A stretch of 64,000 nt of DNA from Ignavibacteriota bacterium. GTDB lineage: Bacteria; Bacteroidota; Ignavibacteria; Palsa-1295. The translations under genes were made by a program, and so were the position numbers. The first letter of the stretch is position 1, and each line of letters starts with the position of its first letter. The stretch is from assembly GCA_003151825.1 (NCBI GenBank), contig PLYO01000029.1, positions 130,180 through 194,179 of the forward strand, in the 5' to 3' direction. The notes beneath the pieces are model-generated. The model was not told the DNA's origin. It ran no database searches and saw only the letters and a program-made list of their open reading frames with translations. Positions 50,825-58,933 of this stretch are shown here, piece after piece.

Positions 50825-53800
50825 TCAATGCGCCAGAATCAACTCCTGCGAGAAAACATTGCCGCCGGAGGCAAGGCGCAGGAAATAGGTTCCGGCCGGC
50901 AGCGTGCTTACGTCGAGTGAAACTTGATAATCGCCCTGCTTTTGTACTTCGGCGACTAAGGTCCGTACTTTTTGGCCCAGCTCGTTATAGAGTTCGAGCA
51001 TGACCGGTGCTTCGGTGGGAACTGTATAATTGACGATCGCGGAACTCGATGCTGGATTGGGAATGAGCGGTTCGATCGAAAGGTACGTCGGCTTAAATGG
51101 ATTCACCCCTACGATTGTCGCGCAGGAATCCATAAAGACGACCTCGCCGCCCAGGCCATTTAAAGGGCCTGGATTCAGCCGTCCCGAAGGTGCGGGCAGT
51201 GTTGCGCTGTAGTTCGCGCCGGAATTAATAGAATCGTTACCGCCGTTATAAATCACCGCTGCGCCGCATTGGTCGGTATCGATGACGATCTGTGCTTCCT
51301 CCACGTCCGTGCTTCTTGCGCCGGAAAAACGCAAGTAAACTAGCGTGTCTCCCTTATCCAAATCCGTAAGCGCAGGGCCTTGTCCCGTTATCGTATAACC
51401 TCTAGGTAATCCACTTGGCGCCGACGCGACCGTCCAACCCGCGAGCATCGGCGGATTGACTGTTCCCGCAAAACTCAGAAGATTGCTGCCCGTCAAGTGG
51501 AAAGTAAATTGATATTGGTAAAGACCCTTCGTGCTAAGCGCGAAGGTATCCGTTGGAATGAGATAGACGGGCACCTTCCAGGTCTTTGGAGTCGTATCGA
51601 TGCCGGAAGCTTTCATCGCAAGATCCTGCTTATAGAGCCATACGTTCAGCGAATCGGTATGGATGGTCTTCGTCAAGGGATTCGGCGACTGCCAGCCAAA
51701 GACATCCAATGCAAACAGACGCCCGCGCGCCGATTGATTCGGGTCGACGAGTGGCAAATGGAAGGAAAGCGAAGACGCGCCCGAATCTTTTTCATAAAAC
51801 GGCTTGAAGTTGGCCGTGTTGGCGGTATCTAACCATACAGAATAAATTCCGCGGTCATGCAGACGAATATCCGTCACCGTAACGGCCAGTGAATCGCAGG
51901 TTGGCGAAACGGTTACGATCGCTGGCGTAGTATCCACCTCGAGGGGATACGTCCAGCAGAACGTATCGTTGGCAATGGGGGGGGGGCAAAGAGAATTACC
52001 GGCTCCATCGATGGCGTTCCAGCATATCGTGGGCACCGAGTCTTCCGACAAGGTGTCCGTCACGAAAAATATCACGGTATCCCGGATCGGGAACATTGGC
52101 GGGCCTTTTCCGAGAGTACCTTCCTTGATGAATGCAGGGACTGGCTTATTTTTGCCGTGATAATTCATCGTCATATTACTCACGTTGGAGAACCAGATGG
52201 AGTCGATGCCCTCATCGTAGTGAATAAGGGGATGAAAATCCGAAAAGACCACCATGATGGAGTCGGGGGTCAATTGGAAGAGCGTGTCCGTTGGGCAGTA
52301 GATATCCACCAGAGCGGTCGTGGAGTTCTGTCCTGCTACGTCAGCGTTACCCGCGCAATCGAATGCCTGGATAGTGAAACTGGCTGCTGCGAAGGTGTCG
52401 ATGATCTGAATATCGAAATAGAACGTGTCCGAGCATGTGCTGGACGGATGAAGGCCCCAGGTGTTATTGTCGATTTTAGTAATTTTCACCGACGCATCTC
52501 CAACAGGCATGCAATTCGTGACAAGCGTGAGCAGCACGGAGTCTATGCCACGGTCCCACGGCCGCTTTTCGCTCACGCCGACCTGCCATTCCTTGCGGAG
52601 CGAATCCACGAAGACCGTGACCAGAGGTGGGTTCGTATCGGGTACCGTGCAATAGGCGATCGTGTCGAGCGAGCTATGTCCCACGGAATCCACCGCGCGA
52701 ATGATGATAGTGCCATCCAGCATCGAATCGTGGACGCAGACGGTGAAAGAATCCTCCTTCATGCCATGCTGTATGGGCGCGAGCAGCGTGAACGTCATGT
52801 TGACCGAATCAACCACGATGAGAGAGTCCAGTCCGCTATCGTGCTGGCGGCCAGGAGGTGGTTCCACCACAGAATCCGTCACCGACCATTTGCTGCATTG
52901 GAATTCGCACGGGGCTTTCGTCGTATCGCCGAAATTATGATTGGTGCTGTCTAAGAGATGGAAACGGGGCGGAAGGGTATCGAAAATGCCCGGCGGCAGG
53001 CACGCATCGAAGCAGAGAGTATCGTAGCTGATATTGGATGGGCTGGCGCAATCCTTATAGATAAGATAGACGCAGGACGAAATAAGCGTATCGACCTGCG
53101 TGATGCTCACCTGCACGCTATCTTTGTTGTCGCATGGGGTAAATGTCCCAATGGTGACTTTATCCGCATTCGCGGGGACGATCTGCGAGATTATAATGGA
53201 ATCCACCCCCAGATCGTGCGGGCGATTATCATAGACGGAATCGATGTAGGTCGAGTAACGGCCGCAAGAATTCAATACTCCTACGCCCACGTGTGGCGTA
53301 TGGCCCGGCGCCAATACGTCCTTCTCTTGACAATCGATAACGATGGGGCAGGAACAGGCGCCGGTGAAGAAAATAGGGGTTCCCACGCCGGATGCTGTAA
53401 CGTTCAGCGTGATATCGTAGCTCGAATCGGTCGAGCAATTGACGAGAACGCCCTGGAGAATCGTGTCCTCCCACGAAATGGAAGAAGACGCATGCGGCTG
53501 AATCGTCCCCGCGTTGGTCAATTTATGGGTCTGCGTGTCGCCACTCGCGCTAACAGGCAGAGGAGAAACAATTCTGGCAGGCCCGGACAATCCAGAAATA
53601 CTATTCGCAATTATCTGCGTGCCGGTAGCAGGGTTCGCCTCGGTGTTTTCCGGATTCCAAACGATGGCATCGACCGGAAAGTGATTTGGAATATAGGTGT
53701 TAAGAGGCGGGCCACTCCAGATAATGTGGTCTGGATGAAACATCATCGCATCGAGAAATCCAAGGCACAACGGAGTGCATGCCGGCGTACCATAGCTGCC

Positions 53801-54730
53801 GCGGCCAAGCTCCAGGGTATCGCCGGCACCCACCCCGCTGCCGGACCACTGGATGAGCAGGGCTTCATCCGTAGCCGCACTTGGTGGCGAGGCCGGAAAT
53901 CCCCATGTATAATCGGGAGTGCCAATCAAGATCGTCGGCAAGTCAACGAAGGTAAAGGTTGCGGGCTGCATAAGGCCCATCGGCTCGGGCGCGAGACTGT
54001 CGTTATTATATCCTACCCCCATTCCGCCGGGAAGGCCTCCATCGTACCCAGGGAAATTTTTATTGCCAAGGGGGTACAAGGTCGCTATATAATACGGCGG
54101 GATAACCGGGAACGAATACCAATTGTTGACGTACCCATACCGGGTGGTTATCGGCGCATTATCATTCCCAGTGTCCGGTGTAGAAATCTCTACATCGAGC
54201 AGGTATTGCGCCTGTGCCGGCAAAAAGGTATTCTCGTGATTGCGAATGCTGAACTTAAAAACAATCTGTCCGGAGTTGGCAAGTGTGAACGCGACCGGAT
54301 AAATATCCTGAACGATATCGAAAGCAGTCGGTCCTGCGGGCTGCCAAACGGTTTCGATGGTATCCGCGATTTTTTTCGTGCGACCTCCCTGCAAATAGGC
54401 GGTCGGGTTCGTTGGCAGCGGGCCGGGACCGGTAAGCGGAAGATACGTATTGTTGGTATAATACTTGCCATTCACGAGAACGGTGAGGTAGGACGTATTC
54501 GCGGGGTGGGTGAGAGTGGCCGCGTGCCTGTTGAGAGGTCCGTAAAAAATACGAACCAAGCCCTGCCCATCGCCCGAAACGTCCGCCTCGACGTAGGCAT
54601 TGCTCGTTTCCAAGCTCTGCGCGTGCGCGGGGATCGAGCAGGCAAGAAGGGCCAGGGCAAGCCCTATCCGCCGACCTCGGAAAGAGCGAGCGATCCGTCC
54701 ATCGAACGAAGAAAGAAACGTAAGGAGCAT
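50825..54730 (-). CDS. Very large T9SS surface protein with repeated Ig-like domains
   Basis: 1301 residues with a signal peptide (RIGLALALLACSIPAHAQ). The N-terminal ~330 residues (SNAYVEADVSGDGQGLVRIFYG) are a unique module. The middle has at least five copies of a ~130-residue domain marked by D-x-G-[IVL]-(D)S: HDLGVDSIII, HDSGLDSLIV, WDRGIDSVLL, YDEGIDSIWF and HDRGIYSVWL. A cohesin-like stretch (QYQFTFHLTGSNLLSFAG...DTLVYLRFSG) and a T9SS sorting domain (LIPNPASSSAIVNYTV ... NVFSQELILAH) follow. The coding strand has a C10 tract (51977-51986). Last gene of the operon with 55625-57601 and 54776-55609. Confidence 0.85.
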   Translation of the reverse strand: MLLTFLSSFDGRIARSFRGRRIGLALALLACSIPAHAQSLETSNAYVEADVSGDGQGLVRIFYGPLNRHAATLTHPANTSYLTVLVNGKYYTNNTYLPLTGPGPLPTNPTAYLQGGRTKKIADTIETVWQPAGPTAFDIVQDIYPVAFTLANSGQIVFKFSIRNHENTFLPAQAQYLLDVEISTPDTGNDNAPITTRYGYVNNWYSFPVIPPYYIATLYPLGNKNFPGYDGGLPGGMGVGYNNDSLAPEPMGLMQPATFTFVDLPTILIGTPDYTWGFPASPPSAATDEALLIQWSGSGVGAGDTLELGRGSYGTPACTPLCLGFLDAMMFHPDHIIWSGPPLNTYIPNHFPVDAIVWNPENTEANPATGTQIIANSISGLSGPARIVSPLPVSASGDTQTHKLTNAGTIQPHASSSISWEDTILQGVLVNCSTDSSYDITLNVTASGVGTPIFFTGACSCPIVIDCQEKDVLAPGHTPHVGVGVLNSCGRYSTYIDSVYDNRPHDLGVDSIIISQIVPANADKVTIGTFTPCDNKDSVQVSITQVDTLISSCVYLIYKDCASPSNISYDTLCFDACLPPGIFDTLPPRFHLLDSTNHNFGDTTKAPCEFQCSKWSVTDSVVEPPPGRQHDSGLDSLIVVDSVNMTFTLLAPIQHGMKEDSFTVCVHDSMLDGTIIIRAVDSVGHSSLDTIAYCTVPDTNPPLVTVFVDSLRKEWQVGVSEKRPWDRGIDSVLLTLVTNCMPVGDASVKITKIDNNTWGLHPSSTCSDTFYFDIQIIDTFAAASFTIQAFDCAGNADVAGQNSTTALVDIYCPTDTLFQLTPDSIMVVFSDFHPLIHYDEGIDSIWFSNVSNMTMNYHGKNKPVPAFIKEGTLGKGPPMFPIRDTVIFFVTDTLSEDSVPTICWNAIDGAGNSLCPPPIANDTFCWTYPLEVDTTPAIVTVSPTCDSLAVTVTDIRLHDRGIYSVWLDTANTANFKPFYEKDSGASSLSFHLPLVDPNQSARGRLFALDVFGWQSPNPLTKTIHTDSLNVWLYKQDLAMKASGIDTTPKTWKVPVYLIPTDTFALSTKGLYQYQFTFHLTGSNLLSFAGTVNPPMLAGWTVASAPSGLPRGYTITGQGPALTDLDKGDTLVYLRFSGARSTDVEEAQIVIDTDQCGAAVIYNGGNDSINSGANYSATLPAPSGRLNPGPLNGLGGEVVFMDSCATIVGVNPFKPTYLSIEPLIPNPASSSAIVNYTVPTEAPVMLELYNELGQKVRTLVAEVQKQGDYQVSLDVSTLPAGTYFLRLASGGNVFSQELILAH
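51151..51172. repeat. TTTAAA-centred palindrome in the 1301-aa gene
   Basis: CCAGGCC-ATTTAAAG-GGCCTGG, 7-bp stem, translated as NPGPLNGL. Third member of the TTTAAA family. Confidence 0.65.
51977..51986. repeat. G10 homopolymer in a surface-protein gene
   Basis: Ten consecutive G on the plus strand (C10 in the coding direction) encode the proline run in LCPPPIAND. Tracts of this length are classic sites for slipped-strand mispairing. Confidence 0.9.
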
Positions 54731-54754
54731 CAGAGAATATCGAGGAGCGCGCGG

Positions 54755-54772
54755 AGCATCGTCGGCGATACG
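54755..54772. repeat. 18-nt hairpin, B type, intergenic
   Basis: AGCATCG-TCGG-CGATACG, with two decayed outer pairs, in the 45-nt gap between the beta-barrel gene and the 1301-aa gene. Confidence 0.7.
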
Positions 54773-54775
54773 TGA

Positions 54776-55609
54776 TTAATTTAGCTGAAATTTGATGAGG
54801 GCCGATGCGTACAGCGACCCGATTTTCCAATTCGAACCCGGCACATTACCGGCTGCCGTGAGCGGGAAATCGTATGTCAGAAGCGGAGAAAATATCGAGC
54901 GTTCGGAAACTTGAATATTATACCCCGCCGAAAGCAACAGCCCCAAACGGAGCGAACTTGCTTCGTTCGGCCCGGATTGAATTACCTGTGTGAGCGTACC
55001 GTTGGTGAAGGTTACGTTATTGATTGCAGGGTTGCCATTCTCTGCCGGAACGGTTGTACCCGATGGTAGTTCCCTGTTCTGAGTTAAGCTGTTAGCCGTT
55101 AAAAAACCAATATCGAGTCCTGCCTGTACAAACGGTCCCATACGGTAAAATTGATACTGAGCGTAGGGCGCAAAATCGATGTACGTCGCTTTGATGTTAG
55201 CGGTATTAAGATCGTAAACTCGAGCCGTTTCATTTCCGCTATCTGGAAGTTGTACATCGACCACTTCATTGTTCGAGGTGGTCGTCGAGAAATTTTTGAA
55301 GTCGATACCGCCTTTAATGCCGATAGCCCATTCGTAATCGAGCGGGAGTTCGAAGAAAATTTGGCCAAGGAATCCCTTGCCGGTCCCACCGGTAAACGTA
55401 GAGCCGCAATCGCAGAGGAGATTTCCCATCTCGGCATGCTGGCCAAGGCCAATTTCGATGCCGGCCATCGGTGGGGGGGCGCCAGGACCGAATAGATCGC
55501 CCCGGCTCAATATCTGCGCGTGGGCCGCAGGCAGGGATGCCTGCGCCACGACGACGAGGACAAGAGCGGAAAAACGCTTTATCATTTTATATTTCATACG
55601 TGCCCGCAT
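54776..55609 (-). CDS. Outer-membrane beta-barrel protein
   Basis: 277 residues. A signal peptide (MIKRFSALVLVVVAQASLPAAHAQ) is followed by alternating amphipathic strands typical of small porin-like barrels (WAIGIKGGIDFKNF, TYIDFAPYAQYQFYRMGPFVQAGLDIGF, LRLGLLLSAGYNIQV, IGSLYASALIKFQLN with a terminal aromatic-type strand). The N-terminus is uncertain: M1 at 55609 lies in an 18-nt hairpin; ATG 55597 or 55585 would give a cleaner signal peptide. It lies 16 nt after the OmpA/PD40 gene and before the giant T9SS protein, so the three are probably one envelope unit. Confidence 0.75.
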   Translation of the reverse strand: MRARMKYKMIKRFSALVLVVVAQASLPAAHAQILSRGDLFGPGAPPPMAGIEIGLGQHAEMGNLLCDCGSTFTGGTGKGFLGQIFFELPLDYEWAIGIKGGIDFKNFSTTTSNNEVVDVQLPDSGNETARVYDLNTANIKATYIDFAPYAQYQFYRMGPFVQAGLDIGFLTANSLTQNRELPSGTTVPAENGNPAINNVTFTNGTLTQVIQSGPNEASSLRLGLLLSAGYNIQVSERSIFSPLLTYDFPLTAAGNVPGSNWKIGSLYASALIKFQLN

Positions 55610-55622
55610 GATCGCTCATGCG
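55605..55622. repeat. 18-nt hairpin, A type, at the beta-barrel gene start
   Basis: CGCATGA-TCGC-TCATGCG, perfect stem with a variant loop. It covers the first annotated codons of the beta-barrel gene and most of the 15-nt gap to the upstream OmpA gene. Confidence 0.8.
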
Positions 55623-55624
55623 CG

Positions 55625-57601
55625 TTAGTCCTTTCTTCCAACGATTTGTACTTCCACGCGGCGGTTTTTCGCTAAATTATTCGGATCGAGCGGCTGTGAT
55701 TTTCCGAATCCCTGCACCACGGCAATCTGCTCGCGAGGAACGCCCTGATCGAGCAAGTAGTCCGCAACCGCTTTCGCGCGATTCTCGGAAAGCACCTGAT
55801 TGAGGCCTTCGGAGCCTGTTGAATCGGTATGGCCATTAATTTCGAAACGGACTTCGGGATTTTCTTTTACTTGCCGGATGAAGTCAGGAAATTTCGCAAG
55901 TTCTTCGGGCTTGATATCATATTTATCGACATCGAAAAAGATCATAAATCCCTGCACGGCCTCCGGCGTGAGCCGAATTTCTTTTTGGATCGAGATGAGC
56001 CGTTCTCGTGCAGCGGGAACGTCGATCTTATCTTCGTAGGGCTGGTAATCGGGAACCTTTGATGAAATGCGATAAGAGATCAATGGATTCACATTAAATG
56101 TGAACGCGCCGGTCGCGGGATCGGTCTGGACAGAAACTGGCGGCACGGCCCCGGCCAGTTGTTCAAGCACTACGGTAGCTTTGAGCGGAGCCTTGTTATA
56201 CGAATTTATCACGTGCCCAAAAATCCGCGCGTGCGATGGCGTAAGGGAAATATCCTGCGTGATGACAGGCTGAACGTCGGTAGGAGGCGCCTGAATTTCG
56301 AGCGAATTAGAAACGTAATTCTCTGCCCCAGCGCCGACATGCACGAGGCTTCCGGCAAGCACCTTCACGCTGTATGCAGGCCCCGTGGCATCGTTCGAAA
56401 GAAGCATCGTCGGCGATGCGGGCTGGCCGTTGTTCGAAAACGTAATGGCGATTTCCGGCTTTGTCGTGATCGGCTGGTTCGTCTCGGCATCGAGGATGCG
56501 TCCCGTGAGTGTTACATACTTTGGCTTTGGTGGCGCGGGCTGGACATAGAGGCGATAAAGATCGTAGCCGCCTTGCCCGCCCGGACGATCGCTCGAAAAA
56601 AAGACGGCATCCTCACCCTGGGGAATATAAAAGAACAGCTCGTTATCTTTCGAGTTTACCGCCGGACCAAGATTTTTCGGTTCGCTCCATTCATTTTCGC
56701 CGTTGCGGTGCGTAACGTAAATATCGTATCCGCCCATGCCGCCTGGAAGATGATCCGCCGCAAAATAGAGCGTTTGATTGTCGCGAGCGATGAAGGGCGA
56801 CGTCTCGTTGCCACCCGTATTGAAACTCAGGTTGACCGGCGTGCCCCATTTCCCGTCCACCGACTTCGAGCACATATAAATATCGACTCCGCCATGCCCG
56901 CCTTTACGATCACTCACGAAAAAGAGCAACTGCCCGTCCTGGCTGATGCAGGGCTGGGCATCCCACCATTCGGAATTGATTGGCGCAGCAAGTGGGGTGA
57001 GGTTATCGAGTTTGCCATCGATGATCTGACCTTGATAAATATCGCAGGACCCAAGGATGCCATCGGGCCGGTTGCATATTCCGACGACGGCAGTCACGCC
57101 ATCGCCGGCAATCGAGAGCGAACTGATGTTTTCCTTACCGGGCAGCTCCGAAAATACTTCCGGAGGACCGAAGTGCGCAGCGCGATCGTTCGCATTGGTC
57201 GGGGAAAGGCGCTTGGTTACGTAAAGAATTTGTTTGCCCGATCGCGAACTGGTAAAGTACATCGAGCCGTCCGCGGAAATAAACATCGTGGCGTCGTCGC
57301 CCTGCGAATTGAGGTCCGATAAATTTTCGAGACGGACATCATCCTTGGCGGCGCGAAGGACTTTGTTCGTGCTCGAATCGGGGATTGCCATTGCCGACGA
57401 TGGGGGTTGTGCTGCGAGCGGGCGCGCGGCAAGGAGCGCAACAAACGCCGGCGCCAAAAGCAATAAAACGCGCGCGAAAAAGCATCGTCGGCGATGCTGA
57501 AAAGAGTAGAGGTCAGGCCAAATAGCATCGGCGACGATGCGTGCGGCTCGTCGCGGGCTGCGTCTCGGAAGCGTCAGTTGTGGCATCGATTGCAATCGCA
57601 A
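55625..57601 (-). CDS. OmpA-family protein with PD40 repeats
   Basis: 658 residues. After a signal sequence (RVLLLLAPAFVALLAARPLAAQ, about residues 45-66) come PD40/WD40-like blades (GSMYFTSSRSGKQILYVT, GQLLFFVSDRKGGHGGVDIYM, QTLYFAADHLPGGMGGYDIYV, DAVFFSSDRPGGQGGYDLYRL), two carboxypeptidase-regulatory-like domains (YVTLTGRILDAETNQPI, RIFGHVINSYNKAPLKATVVL) and an OmpA peptidoglycan-binding domain (FDVDKYDIKPEEL ... INGHTDSTGSEGLNQVLSENRAKAVADYL). Resembles PorE/SprE-like proteins but lacks TPRs. The N-terminus is abnormally long because two 18-nt hairpins are translated ahead of the signal peptide. Confidence 0.88.
   Translation of the reverse strand: MRLQSMPQLTLPRRSPRRAARIVADAIWPDLYSFQHRRRCFFARVLLLLAPAFVALLAARPLAAQPPSSAMAIPDSSTNKVLRAAKDDVRLENLSDLNSQGDDATMFISADGSMYFTSSRSGKQILYVTKRLSPTNANDRAAHFGPPEVFSELPGKENISSLSIAGDGVTAVVGICNRPDGILGSCDIYQGQIIDGKLDNLTPLAAPINSEWWDAQPCISQDGQLLFFVSDRKGGHGGVDIYMCSKSVDGKWGTPVNLSFNTGGNETSPFIARDNQTLYFAADHLPGGMGGYDIYVTHRNGENEWSEPKNLGPAVNSKDNELFFYIPQGEDAVFFSSDRPGGQGGYDLYRLYVQPAPPKPKYVTLTGRILDAETNQPITTKPEIAITFSNNGQPASPTMLLSNDATGPAYSVKVLAGSLVHVGAGAENYVSNSLEIQAPPTDVQPVITQDISLTPSHARIFGHVINSYNKAPLKATVVLEQLAGAVPPVSVQTDPATGAFTFNVNPLISYRISSKVPDYQPYEDKIDVPAARERLISIQKEIRLTPEAVQGFMIFFDVDKYDIKPEELAKFPDFIRQVKENPEVRFEINGHTDSTGSEGLNQVLSENRAKAVADYLLDQGVPREQIAVVQGFGKSQPLDPNNLAKNRRVEVQIVGRKD
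56403..56420. repeat. 18-nt hairpin, B type
   Basis: AGCATCG-TCGG-CGATGCG in the OmpA/PD40 gene, translated as QPASPTM in a carboxypeptidase-regulatory-like domain loop. Confidence 0.8.
57481..57541. repeat. Two 18-nt hairpins in the OmpA/PD40 5' coding region
   Basis: AGCATCG-TCGG-CGATGCT at 57481-57498 and AGCATCG-GCGA-CGATGCG at 57524-57541 (variant loop). They are translated as QHRRRCF and IVADAI between the annotated start and the signal peptide. A third, partial hairpin (CATCG-TGGG-CGATG, 57642-57655) lies upstream of the gene. Confidence 0.8.
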
Positions 57602-57760
57602 TAGTCCATGAAGAACAATACTCAGCGTCCAAGGGGCGAATCATCGTGGGCGATGCGGCAGACGCTGAATGCAGCATTCGGGGCCTCGGACTTTCCGAAA
57701 CCTTGGGCAGTATAACAATGGAAAAGGAAAAGCGTTTCGGGCAAAATCGTCATTACGAAA

Positions 57761-58933
57761 TTATTGCCGGCATGCCGTCGTAAAGGTAAACGCATACGCG
57801 CCGAAGCTCGGCGTCGAAGCCGTGAGCTTGAGGGTATGACGCCCGAATCCCGCGTTATTCGTAATGCGGTACATGCGCGCCTCATGGACGGCGATAAATG
57901 TTTTTCCGTCCGATTCCTCGATGTCCGCGCCGCGATCCGCTTTGGGTACGGGCTTTCCATCTTGCGTTACCATCACTTTAAAGTCTGTCTCTGACAGCGG
58001 ATGAACAACAAGATTCGCTTCCTTGGCTTGATAATCGAAAACGAGGCTTGCATCGCCTTCCCCGCTCGGCTGCGCGTATTCGTTGCGCACGGTCCATTTG
58101 CCGGCCAGATAGAGCGCATCCTTTTTCAACGTGCCCGGAATGGTATACTCGTGAGCTTTATCGTTCGCGGATTTCATCTCATTTCCGAGATTATTCCGCG
58201 CGAATCCGATATACGTTTCTGGTGTCGGGCGGTAACAGACCGCGCCCGGCTTATCCGTCTCGCGGACAGGCGCGAGCGGGACGGGCACGTCGATCGAACT
58301 ATCGCGTTCGAGCAGAATTTTTTGGAGGAATGCTTCGAAGGCTTCGTAATCGCCTTCGCCGAAATGCTCGGCGCGAAGAACGCCGTTTTTATCGAAGAGA
58401 TATTTCGCCGGCCAGTATTGGTTTGCGAGCGAATTCCAAATCTCGTAATCGTTATCGGCAATGATTGGATAATCGAGACCGAATCCTTTCACGGCGCTGT
58501 CCAAGTTTTTCGAATCTTTTTCGAATTCAAATTCCGGCGCATGAACGCCGATCATTACCAATCCCTTGTCCTTATACCGGTCGTTCCACGCTTTAATATA
58601 AGGAAGCGTTTGAATGCAATTGACACAGGTATAGTCCCAAATATCAATGAGGACGACTTTGCCCTTCAGCGAATCGCGAAGATATTCGGGCGTGACGTTA
58701 ATATAACGATCGGGCGCATACGTGAGCGGCAGCGGCGGCATGTGAATATGCTGGCCGGAAACGTCCTCGATTTGTTTGGCAAGCGCAGCGCGCATCGCCG
58801 ACGATGCTCGCTCGGGTGGGAATTTATCGCTTGGCACGCTCTGGCCCTTTCCGCATGAGGTGATAACAAAACTACTTACGACGACGAGCAGCCACTGGCT
58901 TGCTCGGAACCGACGGTTTACCGCGAGAGACAT
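57761..58933 (-). CDS. DipZ-like thioredoxin-family lipoprotein
   Basis: 390 residues from ATG 58933, preceded by a good Shine-Dalgarno (AAGGAG) 6 nt upstream; the longer frame is not used. Lipobox at C27 (SFVITSC). A TlpA/redoxin domain has the active-site CVNC (C103, C106) in IWDYTCVNCIQTL and the cis-Pro region YWPAKYLFDKNG. The C-terminal ~170 residues (YIGFARNNLGN, LYLAGKWTVRNEYAQ, LVFDYQAKEANLVV) match the DipZ C-terminal carbohydrate-binding-like domain. Probably a cell-envelope thiol-disulfide reductase. An 18-nt hairpin is translated near residues 42-48 as ASSAMRA. Confidence 0.87.
   Translation of the reverse strand: MSLAVNRRFRASQWLLVVVSSFVITSCGKGQSVPSDKFPPERASSAMRAALAKQIEDVSGQHIHMPPLPLTYAPDRYINVTPEYLRDSLKGKVVLIDIWDYTCVNCIQTLPYIKAWNDRYKDKGLVMIGVHAPEFEFEKDSKNLDSAVKGFGLDYPIIADNDYEIWNSLANQYWPAKYLFDKNGVLRAEHFGEGDYEAFEAFLQKILLERDSSIDVPVPLAPVRETDKPGAVCYRPTPETYIGFARNNLGNEMKSANDKAHEYTIPGTLKKDALYLAGKWTVRNEYAQPSGEGDASLVFDYQAKEANLVVHPLSETDFKVMVTQDGKPVPKADRGADIEESDGKTFIAVHEARMYRITNNAGFGRHTLKLTASTPSFGAYAFTFTTACRQ
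58791..58808. repeat. 18-nt hairpin, B type
   Basis: CGCATCG-CCGA-CGATGCT in the DipZ-like gene, in the linker between the lipobox and the redoxin domain. Confidence 0.8.

Noticed and set aside
52958-54775. A 605-codon open frame on the plus strand, antisense to the 1301-aa T9SS gene
   Set aside because: It lies wholly inside a gene with clear signal peptide, repeats and sorting domain; its translation is Arg-rich, low in recognisable motifs and has no start context. Long antisense frames are expected at this codon usage.
55625-57601. Calling the OmpA/PD40 protein the T9SS core component PorE
   Set aside because: The OmpA and PD40 parts fit, but the N-terminal TPR region is missing and no other T9SS core gene (porK, porL, porM, porN, sov) is near.
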